From Lantana camara (lineage: Eukaryota > Streptophyta > Magnoliopsida > Lamiales > Verbenaceae), in contig CM074864.1 of the NCBI GenBank assembly GCA_037501455.1, forward strand, positions 28,204,001 to 28,268,000: a stretch of 64,000 nt of DNA, given 5' to 3'. Position numbers and translations under genes: made by a program. This document shows, piece after piece, positions 48,134 through 58,800 of the stretch (its first letter is position 1; each line of letters opens with the position of its first letter). Under the pieces are notes generated by a model that was not told the DNA's origin, made no database searches, and saw only the letters and a program-made list of their open reading frames with translations.

Positions 48134-49108
48134 CTAACTACCACCCACATTGTCATTTTCATTGTCATCAAAATCATCGATAAATTCCGAAGCATCCTGG
48201 TGAGTTGAATCATCAGCTGAATCGTGATGTTCAGTAAAATTTAATTCTTTTCCCTTTTCCTTCAAAGATGCTTTGTATAAGCGGGCAAGATGTTCTGGAA
48301 CTTGATAAATCCGAGCCCAGTGCCCCTTTGTGCCACATCTATGGTAAGTATCTTCCAGATTCATTGAAGGCTCAGTTTTGTGAACATCCTTTTTGTGGTG
48401 TGCGTTATTCTCGTGGTATAGGTTTCTTTGAGGGGAGGAGTATGGATGAGTCCCTCGGCCTCTTCCAAGACCACGACCGCGAGTATTACTCCAGCCTCGA
48501 CCACGACTACGACCATGACCTTGACTATGTCCATGGTGATTTCTCTGTTCATACTTTGAGGGAATTACAACATTTGCTTTAGGAAATGCTGCCGCACCAG
48601 TAGGACGGGATTGATGATTTTTCATCAGTAATTCATTGTTCTTTTTAGCCACAAGAAGGCATGCTATAAGTTCAGAATATTTGGTAAATCCACACACTTG
48701 ATACTGTTGATGTAAAGTAACATTCGATGCATGGAATGTGGAGTACGTTTTCTCTAACATATCCTCCTCCGTGATTTGTTGCCCACAAAATCTCAATTGT
48801 GAGACTATTCTGAACATTGTTGAATTATATTCACTGACTTTCTTGAAGTCTTGGAAGCTTAAAGCGCTCCATCCATAAGATGCTTGGATCTTGACCGTTA
48901 GGTATTCCATTTTGAGCCCCTTATCAAGATGTCGACGGAGAAAAATTATAGCTTTGGCTTTATCTTGGTTGGAACATTTATTATTTTTTTTAACGGTGTC
49001 TAATAGATCCATTGATTCGAGATGCATATCTACATCAACAATCCAAGACATATAATTTTTCCCAGTGACATCGAGGGCTACAAACTCAAGCTTTGTAAGA
49101 TTCAACAT
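48134..49108 (-). CDS. copia Gag (UBN2-type), open frame
   Basis: The start is chosen at 49108 because MLNLTKLEFVALDVTGKNYM matches the usual N-terminus of this Gag family, and because the candidate leader intron ends 8 nt before it. The 324-codon frame is open to 48134. The N-terminal half is the copia gag polypeptide (LDVTGKNYMSW, AIIFLRRHLD, YNSTMFRIVSQL). A Gly/Arg-rich basic stretch lies near residues 200-225. The zinc knuckle is damaged: YHRCGTKGHWARIY has Tyr in place of the first and last Cys. The C-terminus is acidic. Possibly a non-functional protein despite the open frame. Confidence 0.85.
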   Translation of the reverse strand: MLNLTKLEFVALDVTGKNYMSWIVDVDMHLESMDLLDTVKKNNKCSNQDKAKAIIFLRRHLDKGLKMEYLTVKIQASYGWSALSFQDFKKVSEYNSTMFRIVSQLRFCGQQITEEDMLEKTYSTFHASNVTLHQQYQVCGFTKYSELIACLLVAKKNNELLMKNHQSRPTGAAAFPKANVVIPSKYEQRNHHGHSQGHGRSRGRGWSNTRGRGLGRGRGTHPYSSPQRNLYHENNAHHKKDVHKTEPSMNLEDTYHRCGTKGHWARIYQVPEHLARLYKASLKEKGKELNFTEHHDSADDSTHQDASEFIDDFDDNENDNVGGS

Positions 49109-49506
49109 GTTGGCAGCTAGTACAAGATAAATGATAACAATCAACGCATTTATTCAAACAGATAACTGATACAATAATTTACATACCAAGCTAAAAAATT
49201 AAGACAAAAAGCAACTTGGGAATAATGGGAAACATAATGAAAGCGATATCTAAATCCCTATCTCTTTTTGAGTGATCTCCAACAAAGACAAGTATGAAAA
49301 TTGTCGGAGCCGATAGAATCTTGATATGTGAAAATTTAGCAACGAAATCTCCTAGAGTTTTTGAGAGTAAGATGTAGCATATAGAAGTGAATGAGTTGTA
49401 TTCACCAAAATTACCTATTTATAGGAGAAAAATCCCCAACTAGCCATTGCAGACTAGCCGTTACATATATATATAATTTTTTTTAATTTTAAAATATAGC
49501 CGTTCC

Positions 49507-49568
<62 letters not shown>

Positions 49569-49979
49569 GAACAAAAAAAAATACATAAATACGAAAATTC
49601 ATAATGATAATTTATGCATGCTTAATATTGATAAAATATGTTCAGAGTAATAATCATATAAGTACAAATATGGACAATTAGGACAAAATTAAGTGCACAT
49701 AGTTATGCTGCATAAACGAATAACTGGCGGTAAAAATCTCCGATGCATAAATAGGTATTAAAACGAGGCATAGATATTTATAATAATACTATGTATAATA
49801 ATGTATATAGATCGGCCACATAGGTACGTGAACAAATAGGTACAAAACTTACCTTTGTTCTTTTAGTTGATTTGTTGAAAAAACTAGAACGAAAGTTGGT
49901 TTATCGAATAAACTGGAACGATTATTGATTTGTTGGAGGAACTGGGATGATAGTTGATTCGTCGGAGAAGTAAGAACGA
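49109..49979 (-). other. copia leader with 5' repeats and candidate intron
   Basis: Minus strand, after the PBS: about four degenerate repeats of 30-36 bp with GTTYCTCCAACAAATCAA-like text (49860-49980). Then a consensus donor AAAG/GTAAGT at 49852 and an acceptor TTGTACTAG ending at 49117, 8 nt before gag. Between them is AT-rich DNA with a TATAAATAGG word at 49414-49425 and a long AT run at 49516-49560. Confidence 0.55.
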
Positions 49980-49993
49980 TCATGCTGATAACC
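49980..49993 (-). other. copia primer-binding site
   Basis: Minus strand GGTTATCAGCATG directly after the LTR; matches the form usual in plant copia elements. Confidence 0.75.
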
Positions 49994-50359
49994 TGTTGTG
50001 GAACAGAATCACAATAACGCGAACCAACAGAAAAATATTGAAGAGAGAACTCTTTATTGAGGGAAACAATAGGAATTATATTCTAATCAACTTATTTGAC
50101 TTATGAAATGAACGTACATAGGGCCCTATTTATAGAAAATTTATAACGCGTTTACTGTTCATATGGTGGCTAAGGAAGGCGGTGAACAACGCAGTATTAC
50201 AACTAGCAATTTGTTGTGTCTTACAAATGCATACCATATTCAACTATTGCGGCGGGCAAATGGCGGTGGAGACTTCACGTGGCTTCTAGCTATTATGATT
50301 GTGGTAAGGAAAGCTCAATTACTTTAGCAGCCCACAATTCAAAGCTTGGACTTTTCAAC

Positions 50360-50360
<1 letters not shown>
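49994..50360 (-). repeat. copia 5' LTR
   Basis: 367 bp with TGTTG...CAACA ends. TATA box CTATAAATAGGG on the minus strand at 50124-50135. The partner LTR is not in the window. Confidence 0.75.
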
Positions 50361-50412
<52 letters not shown>

Positions 50413-50606
50413 GTTTTATAATTGTTTTTGAACAACATTATTATAATTGTTGGGGGTCAGGTCTGAGGACCCATAAAGGCTCCGGCCCATTGTTCAGTTT
50501 CAAATGATCTGGAGTGATCTGGATGCTTTAGTTTGCATAGAGTAACGAACTAAATGTCAATAAGATTAGAGTCTTCTGTGAAGTGACCAACAAGTAAAAG
50601 CGTTTT
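50361..50606. other. AT microsatellite and unassigned DNA
   Basis: A long AT run (50361-50409) next to the copia LTR, then about 190 bp (from GTTGGGGGTCAGG) that I cannot assign. A perfect 29-nt hairpin at 50596-50624 marks the start of the inverted arm. Confidence 0.6.
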
Positions 50607-51715
50607 TTCTGAAAAAACGCTTTTATATATACGTAACCTATTTTATGTTTGTTTGATTTAAAAACGGTTGGTGTGTGTGAACGTTTTGAAAATAGCGAGA
50701 GATACGACTTTGAATTAGAAGTCGAAAAATTCTGAAATTTCGAAATTAATAAGGCTATGAATTCTGACTTTTGAAATGGGCCCGGGGAAGTGGTATATGA
50801 TTCTCGGGTCGACCACGGGGTCGCCGAGCTCTCTCATCAACACAACCCCATTTTGATTTAGAGAAATTCGCCCATCCTCGGGAGTTCGAGGGGAAGGCAG
50901 TTTCTCGATTATCGGTTGTTATCGGGGAGCGGGTAGGATCCCCCGACTCACACATTCTGATGGGAGAACGGGGTTGAGTGGACGTCAACTCATCCCATAA
51001 TGGTGAAAGGGTGGATTGTTTGTGAGTTTTGCTTTATTTTGATTCCGTTTATGCTTTGAAAGGAGTTACGAGGGTTTGAACTCGTTCTCGCCGAGTCTTT
51101 GATTTCTGCTTATGTTTGTTGTTCGTGAAACGGTAGTGGACTTGGATAATTGCTAAAACTTGGTTATTTTGGGCTTTTGCCCTAAAATCTTTTATATATT
51201 TATTATCACGGGTTAAAATGATTTAGATTGCAAAAACCACGCCCCGGTTCATGAACTTTCTGATTTGAATATGCTCTGTTCTTATATTACGTACGTGTGA
51301 GTGTGTTAGCCCCCTCACCAATCATTAGGATTGACCCCTCCTCGTTGTTTTCTTTTCCCCTTTTTGGTCGTTGAGTTGTAGGTTCTTGTGGAGGTTGTTC
51401 GTGCTAGGCGGCAATCGTTTCTTTTGAGCTTTGGGTCGTTTAGCGAGTTCATGCATTGTTTTAGTTTATGTTTGTTCCTTTGAATTTTCGAAACATGTAT
51501 AAGACTTTAAATTTGGAATTTAGTATATTTGTATAGTATAACTCGCTTCATTATAGTTTATTTGATTAATTTCCGAGCATTAATATGTGTATGTATGAAT
51601 CCTGGTGCTTCTGTATGTGTAATTATTTATTTTCACGCACTCTGATTTAGGGTCTAGACCGCCTAGCCTAGGTGAGATTTTGTTTGTCACCTGTTCGTCG
51701 TGGGTCGCACCAAGT
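50607..51715 (+). repeat. LTR fragment, inverted arm 1
   Basis: 3' part of a B/H-related LTR on the plus strand, with an acceptor-like GAGTTGTAG at 51381, a CTAGGCGG block and CCTGTTCGTCGTGG at the end. Bases 50607-51654 are the inverted partner of 52762-53806. It ends head to head with another LTR start near 51716. Confidence 0.82.
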
Positions 51716-51850
51716 CACAGCGAACGGGTGACAAACCAAAAACACACGCACTAGCTAGGTGGTACCTAATCCTGTACAAAAGAAAAGATGCAAAACATGA
51801 CAGAGGAAGCAATACGAAAAGCCAACTTTCAAAAACCTTCATACATTAAA
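51716..51850 (-). repeat. LTR 3'-end fragment on the minus strand
   Basis: The text AGCGAACGGGTGACAAAC...CTAGCTAGG resembles bases about 103-230 of the E LTR (60589 onward). Together with arm 1 it makes a near-palindrome (51682-51697 against 51721-51736). Confidence 0.65.
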
Positions 51851-52761
51851 CATACAGTGGAATATAGACATCAACTCCCTTCATAGTATCTCGTTCTCAA
51901 TGTGCTTTTAATTACATTTGATTGATGTAATTATGTGACTTAACTGCTACATTTCATTTGCATCCCTAACCCTCATGCACCAATCTTAGTGTTTTAGCTA
52001 CATGATTGCTTCAGCAACAATTTAATCACCTTCCATGGCATCACCACAACTTTATGGTCAAGATTTCCAATACTACGGTGAACGGAACACTATGCATCCT
52101 TGGCATGAGCATACATGCATCCCTTATTTGATTAATTCTTGTTATTATGTGATACCCTAGCCAAGTGCGATGTGTGTTGATTGTTGTGACCTTTGACTCA
52201 GCTTATGTGCTTGAGTGAAAGGGAGATTTAATTCTCTCTGTTTACGTGCCAGGGAGAGGTTGACTCTTCCTATTTGTGTGTTAGAGAGATGCTGGATTCT
52301 CTCTAAATTACGTGATAGAAAGATGTTGGATTCTTTCTGAGTTTTGTGAACGAGAGATGTTGGATTCTCTTGTACTTAGGTATTCGAGGGATGCTGGATT
52401 CCCTTGGATTTAGGGGTTTGAGAAATGCCGGATTTTCTCAAACTAGATTGTCTGGGAGTTGTGGAATCTGTCAGACTTAGGTTGAGAGACGAGGTTCTCT
52501 AGATTCTGTGTTTGAGAGACGGGGCTCTCTCAATTCAGTGCTTGAGAGATGGGGGTTTCCCTCTTTTGTGTGTGCTGTGGGACGGGGTTCTCCCACTTGC
52601 GTGTTGAGAGATGGGATTCTCTCTTGCTTGTTGTAGTTGAGTTACGCGTGGCCTGATGACAGTCTGAAAGTAATGAGGATGCGACAGTATCGAGCTTTGG
52701 GTTCAGTGGCCTAGTGGTGACCGAATGAGTTTGAAGTGATCAACGGTCAAGTGCTCAGTGG
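51851..52761 (+). repeat. LARD-like interior with tandem hairpin array
   Basis: GGTGAACGGAAC...CTTGGCATGAGCATAC lies at 52078-52114. At about 52225-52640 there is a long array of some 12 degenerate units (GAGAGATGTTGGATTCTCT grading into GAGAGACGGGGTTCTCT). No polypurine tract or LTR follows; the sequence breaks into inverted arm 2. No gene. Confidence 0.78.
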
Positions 52762-54160
52762 GACCCTAAATCAGAGTGCCCGAAAATAAACAATTACAAA
52801 TACAGAAGCACCAGGATTCATACATACAGATATTAATGCCCGGCAATTAATCAAATTAACCATAATGAAGCGAGTTATACTATACAAATATACTAAATTC
52901 CAAATTTAGAGTCTTATACATGTTTCGAAAATTCAGAGGAACAAACTTAAACTAAAACAATGCATGACCTCGCTAAACGACCCAAAGATCAAAAGAAACG
53001 ACTGTCGCCTAGCACGAACAACCTCCGCAAGAACCTACAACTCAAACAAAAAAAAAGAGAAAAAGAAAACAACGAGGAAGGGTCAGTCCTAATGACTGGT
53101 GAGGGGGCTAACACACTCACACGTACGTAATACAAGAACAGAGCATATTCAAATCAGAAAGTTCATCAACCGGGGCGTGGTTTTTGCAATCTTAATCATT
53201 TTAGCCCGTGATAATAAACATATAATAGATTTTAGGGCAAAAGCCCAAAATAACCAAGTTTTAGCAATTATCCAAGTCCACTCCCGTTTCACGAACAACA
53301 AACATAAGCAGAAATCAAGGACTCGGCGAGAATGAGTTCAAACCCTCCTAACTCCTTTCAGAGCATAAACGGAATCAAAATAAAGCAAAACTCACAAACA
53401 ATCCACCCTTTCACCATTTGGGGATGAGTTGACGTCCACTCTACCCCGTTCTCTCGTCAGAATGTGTGAGTCGGGGGATCCTACCCGCTCCCCGACAAGA
53501 GCCGGTAATCGAGAAACCGCCTCCCCCTCGAACTCCCGAGGATGGGCAAATTTCTCTATATCAAAATAGGGTTGTGTTGATGAGAGAGCTCGGCGACCCC
53601 GTGGTCGACCCGAGAATCACATACCACTTCCCCGGGCCCATTTCAAAAGTCAGAATTCATAGTCTTATTAATTTCGAAATTTCAAAATTTTCCGACTTCT
53701 AATTCAAAGTCGTATCTCTTGCTATTTTCAAAACGTTCACACACACCAACCCTTTTTAAATCAAATAAACATAAAATAAGTTACGTATATATAAAAGCAT
53801 TTTTCCAATATTTCATAGGAAAAGGGACAACTCCCACAAAATACTAACCGAACACGTATTTACATAATTATATATACATACGTATATCACATGCGGGCTT
53901 AAAAGACATGCAAGGTTGTAGGTCATTTAACTAAAAAGGAAGAAAACCCCACCTTTCCAACGTAGTGGAGCAAAAGGATATGAAAGGGACGCTTACGGGA
54001 CCTCTTTGCTACCAACGGAACCAAACTCTGAACAAAGGAAACAACAATAGATACCCTTGTAGAAAAAACACTTGGCGCCACCCCTGAAACTCTGAAGAAG
54101 CACGAACCTCCAATTCCTCGAGGCAAGAAAAAAGGTATTCACCTTCCACGGTTAATCCGT
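52762..54160 (-). repeat. LTR fragment, inverted arm 2 and its continuation
   Basis: Minus-strand LTR middle and 3' part. In a 235-base stretch compared with the reverse complement of arm 1 I counted about 15 differences. It continues past the arm to about 54160, ending where gag/pol relic sequence begins. Confidence 0.75.
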
Positions 54161-54179
54161 GTAGCTCACGGTAGTTTAC

Positions 54180-55000
54180 ACTCATCTTAAAGTCTTGTAT
54201 TCTTCTTAGATAGGACTAAGCACTCAGCAGAGAAATGCTCGAGTTGATGAAAACTACCTTCTAAGAGCCTATTGACCACATTAAGAACTCCAACACCCAA
54301 GGTAGAGTCCACGGGTAGGGAATCTTCTGAAAAGGGTCCAACTCCGGGATAAAGACCACAACCGTCTCAATGTCCTTATCAAGTGGTGATAAATCCCGAC
54401 TTTGAAGGAATCATCCAGAAGGTCTTACTCCGATCTTCGTCTTCTTCAAGCTTGGCTCGACCCTTCGATTAAAGGTAAGCCACAAAGCTTGTCATACCGT
54501 CCCGGAATAACCAACAACTTCACGAAGGATACTAATGGGCTAGCCTTCGATCTATTACCCAAAAATATCTTTGAGCCACAAAAGGGACCTCCAAAAGCAA
54601 CCACCAACGCCTACGGTAACTCCGTATCTCTTCTATGTCTTTCGTGTCACGAGATTACCGCTCAAAGAAAGACGAAACTCCTGTTAATCCCCGATAACAT
54701 TAGAGACTTATCCTCTGAGGCAATTCTCGGTTCTTCTACCCCTACACGTAGTCGATAATACCCTTATATTCCTTTCGATGATTCAAATCGAGATGAAGAT
54801 GCCATCCTGAAATAAGAAAAATAATTCCAAAATATCGATGCATGCGGAGTTTAGTTCATGTTCGTGTAAACAATTAATGCAAATAATTCACATAAGAATG
54901 AAAATGAATGCAAACAAACGCATAATCCTAAGACGAACGACCTAGTCAAATTCGACACGACACTAGAGCTCCGGTTTTGCAACCGCGGGCTCTGATACCA
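54180..55000 (-). pseudogene. gag/pol relic with its own primer-binding site, inside an LTR
   Basis: Minus strand: TGGTATCAGAGC at 55000-54989, a leader like those of A and E, a Gag-like ATG at 54805, then a jump to decayed sequence resembling the protease-RT linker (SFVKLL, DKDIETVV-like, about 54540-54300). Almost all of gag is deleted. No LTR end stands before the PBS; instead the 5' part of E's lower LTR abuts it. Confidence 0.6.
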
Positions 55001-55009
55001 CCAAATTGA

Positions 55010-55813
55010 GAAAATAAGGTATCTAAACAAAGAAGAGAAGAAGGAGAAAATGATTTCCAAGCTTACCTTTCGAAAATGGAACGATTTGATGAGGATTTGA
55101 GCTTAAAAGGTTGAAAGGTGAATAGTATATTTTTGCTTCCTTCTTGGTCTCGGTTTTAGGCAGCTATGTCTCTCTTTTCTTCAACTATGGGACCAAAATA
55201 AGGGCTTAAGGCTGATAGAGGAGTATGTTAGGAGTGTGTGGGGCCAAGGTTTATTTAATTTGGTCAAATATATCAAAAGTTATGAATGAAAAAGTGAGCA
55301 AAGGTCTAAAATGGCATACGAGGCTTGTTTCGGTTAAACTTCGGAGATCTAAATGTGCTTAGAATAATATGAGCTAGATTTATTGAACCTGAATCATCGA
55401 TATGAGTTCAACAAAGCTGACGGAATTCGAATCCGAATTCCCGAGCTCAAGTTGCTTCCCGGAACCTAAGGCACGTTAAATGCTCTTTAGCCTCCTTTAG
55501 GTTCCGTCTCCAAAATAAGATAAAAAAGACAAACCAAATAAATTCCAAAACATAAAACGAGCACATAGTCAATTTCATGACTCAAGTGATTCACGCATAT
55601 CGAAAATTCGCAAGAAACGGAATTGGAATCGAACACAAATAAGGCAAAACTCTAAGCATAGAGGGTTTAACGTTCAAAACGAATTCATTCTTAAACCAAA
55701 TAATCATCAAATATCTACATAAGAATTAATAAATAACAAATATTCACGTAATTAATTAATTAAATCGCACACATAATAGTATACCTGAAAGTCCGATCGG
55801 TCGGGATGTTACA
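55010..55813 (-). repeat. lower (3') LTR of E, 5' part
   Basis: Minus strand TGTAACATCCCGACCGATCGG onward, collinear with 62500-63304. It includes a donor AAAG/GTAAGC at 55066. Truncated at about 55005. Confidence 0.8.
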
Positions 55814-55828
55814 AACCTCCCTCCTTCA
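55814..55828 (-). other. polypurine tract of E
   Basis: Minus strand GAAGGAGGGAGGTT, next to the LTR; it overlaps the last codons of pol. Confidence 0.85.
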
Positions 55829-58800
55829 AGCGAGGTCTTGAAAAGTTCCGGGTACAACTGTCTCATTTTCTCCTCAGTTTCCCAAGTGGCTTCTTCGGAT
55901 TTCTGATCAGGCCACAAGACTTTTACCAAGGGAATTTGCCGGTTTCTCAATTCTTGCATCTTCCGGTCCAAAACTTTAATAGGGTACTTCTTGATTGTCA
56001 AATCTGGCTCTAGGTGCACCTCTTTGACTGGGATTATAGAAGATTCATCGGGGTAGTGCTTCCGAAGCTGAGAGACATGGAAAACATTGTGTATCCCGGT
56101 CAAACTCGGTGGTAAGTCAAGCCGGTAGGCTACTTCCCCAACTCGTTCAAGAATTACAAAGGGGCCTAAGTACCGCGGGTTAAGCTTCCCGCCTTTACCA
56201 ATCCGAGCAAACCCTTTTCTAGGAGATGCTTTTAGAAAAACCTTATCTCCCGCTTAAAACTCCAAGGGCCGTCTTCTTTTATCCGCATAACTTTTCTGTC
56301 GGTCCTGAGCCGACTTCAGCCTTTGTCAAATCACTTTCACTTTCTCGATGGTATCTTGGATCTCCTTTGGTTTCTTAGCTCTGTCGAGCTTACCATCCTT
56401 TGTCCATCTCCATTTATTAATATCCCAAAATAAACGTGATCGACATTTCCTTCCATATAATGCCTCATACGGAGCCGTACCAATCGATGTCTGAAAACTG
56501 TTATTATAGGCGAACTCAACCAAGTCCAAATGCTCATCCCACGAGTCTTGATAATCTAAGGCACAAGCACGAAGCATGTCCTCAAGATATTTAATTAACC
56601 TCTCGGATTGTCCATCCTTTTGTGGGTGAGATTTGGTATTAAACTGAAGCTTCGTTCCTATACACTTCTGTAATTCCTGCCAGAAACTCGCTGTAAACCG
56701 TGGATCCCTATCTGAAACAATACTGACCGGTGCACCATGTAACATCACAATTTATTTCCGGTACAACATAGCTAACTAAGGCACTTTATCGGACATCCGG
56801 ACCTTGAGAAAGTGAGCCGACTTCGAAAATCGATCAATTATGACCCAGATTCCATCGAAACCTCCTTTGGTCCTTGGCAAGCCGGACACGAAGTCCATCG
56901 TCACTTGCTCCCACTTCCATTCAGGAATTGGAAGTGGTTGGAGAGTTCCTCCCGGTTTCTGGTGTTCGGCTTTCACCACTTAGCATGTTTGAAACCTTCT
57001 TACATAATTGGCCACATCTTTTTTCATGTCGTTCCACCAATACAAAGCCCTTAAATCTTTATACATCTTGGTAGTACCAGGATGTACCGTATAAGCCGAC
57101 TTATGTGCCTCATCCAACACTAACTGCTTAAGTTCTTCCAGAACACAAACCCGAGCCTTAAACCGCAATAAACCCGAATCATCAAACCTGAATTTTGTTT
57201 CCTGATCAATCCTTGCCTTAGCCACTAATCTCTGAATTTCCAAATAATTAGATTGAGCCTCAATCAATCTTTGTTTCAAATCCGGTTGAACAAAAATATT
57301 TGCCAAACGAGCCTCTAAAACCAAGAACACCGAACTCTGTTTACTTGAACCTGCTTCCAAACTCGAAATACTAACTTTCCTACTCAAAGCATCCGCAACC
57401 ACATTAGCCTTTCCCGGATGGTACCGAATTCTACAATCATAGACCTCAAGTAACTCGACCCAACGCCTTTGCCTTACATTTAAGTTTTTCTGAGTAAATA
57501 AATACTTAAGTCTTTGGTGGTCGGTGAAAACCTCAAAAGTAACCCCGTAAAGATAATGACGCCATTTTATCAAAGCAAAAACAACCGCAGCTAGTTCCAA
57601 ATCATGATTGGGATAATTTCTCTCGTGATCCTTTAACTTTCTCGAGGCGTATGCTACTACCTTACCATTCTGCATCAACACACAACCGAGCTCATCCTTC
57701 GATGCATCAGTGTAAACTGAGTAGCCTTCACAACCCTCGGGTAGGGTTAAAACCGGTGCAGCAGTCAATCTTCCTTTAAGAGTTTGAAGACTTTTCTCAC
57801 ACACCTCATCCCATTCGAACTTTACCTCTTTCTTTGTTAACCGAGTAAACGGGGATGCAATCTTAGAAAAGTCTTTCACAAAGCGTCTGTAATATCCCGT
57901 TAACCCTAGAAAACTTCTTACCTCTGATGCATTCTTCGGCTGTTTCCATAACATAATCGTCTCTATCTTAGACGGATCCACTTCAACACCATTTCCCAAA
58001 ATAAAGTGACCCAAAAAGGAAACCCGTTCAATCCAGAACTCACACTTGCTGAACTTGGCGAACGATCTATGTTCTCGAAGTGTAGACAATACCATTCTTA
58101 AATGCCATGCATGATCTTCAACCGACCTCGAATACACCAGAATATCATCTATAAAGATGACCACGAATTTATCGAGGCAAGACCGGAATATTCGGTGCAT
58201 CATATCCATGAACGCGGCCGGGGCATTCGTAAGACCAAAAGGCATGACTACGAACTCGAAATGCCCATAACGAGTGTAGAAACCCGTTTTCGGTATGTCT
58301 TCCTCCCGGATACGCAACTGATAATACCCTTGTCTTAAATCCAACTTAGAATAAACACACGAACCCTGAAGGAGATCAAACAATTCTTCATTGTGGGGAA
58401 GTGGGTACTTATTTTTAACCGTTAACCGGTTCAGCTCACGGTAGTCAATACACATCCGCAATATCCCGTCTTTCTTCTTTACAAACAGGACAGGAGCACC
58501 CCACGGAGAAGTGTTCGGGCGAATGTAACCACATTCTAAGAGCTCATCAAGTTGCGCTTTCAGCTCCTTCAACTCTGCTGGAGCCATCCTGTAGGGAGAT
58601 ATCGCATAAGGTTCTGCTCCGGAATAGAGATTAATTACAAATTCGATGTCCCGATCTGGAGGTAAAGACCCCAAATTCTCCGAAAAATCATCGGGGAACT
58701 CCTTCACGATCTCCGTCTCCTCGAGCTTAGCCTGATCTTTTAGTTTATTCAAAGGATAGGCCACGCAGCCCGTCGCACCATCCCGGAACAATTTACTTGC

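Larger units (their letters stand above)
46940..50360 (-). mobile_element. Ty1/copia element, 5' part
   Basis: Minus strand: LTR 50360-49994, PBS, leader with repeats and a candidate intron, gag, protease, and integrase cut at 46940 by an LTR fragment. RT, RNase H and the second LTR are missing. Confidence 0.88.

Noticed and set aside
50755..53702. Open frames of 77-78 codons in both inverted arms
   Set aside because: They are one LTR sequence read twice; no motif, and the two translations differ in reading sense.
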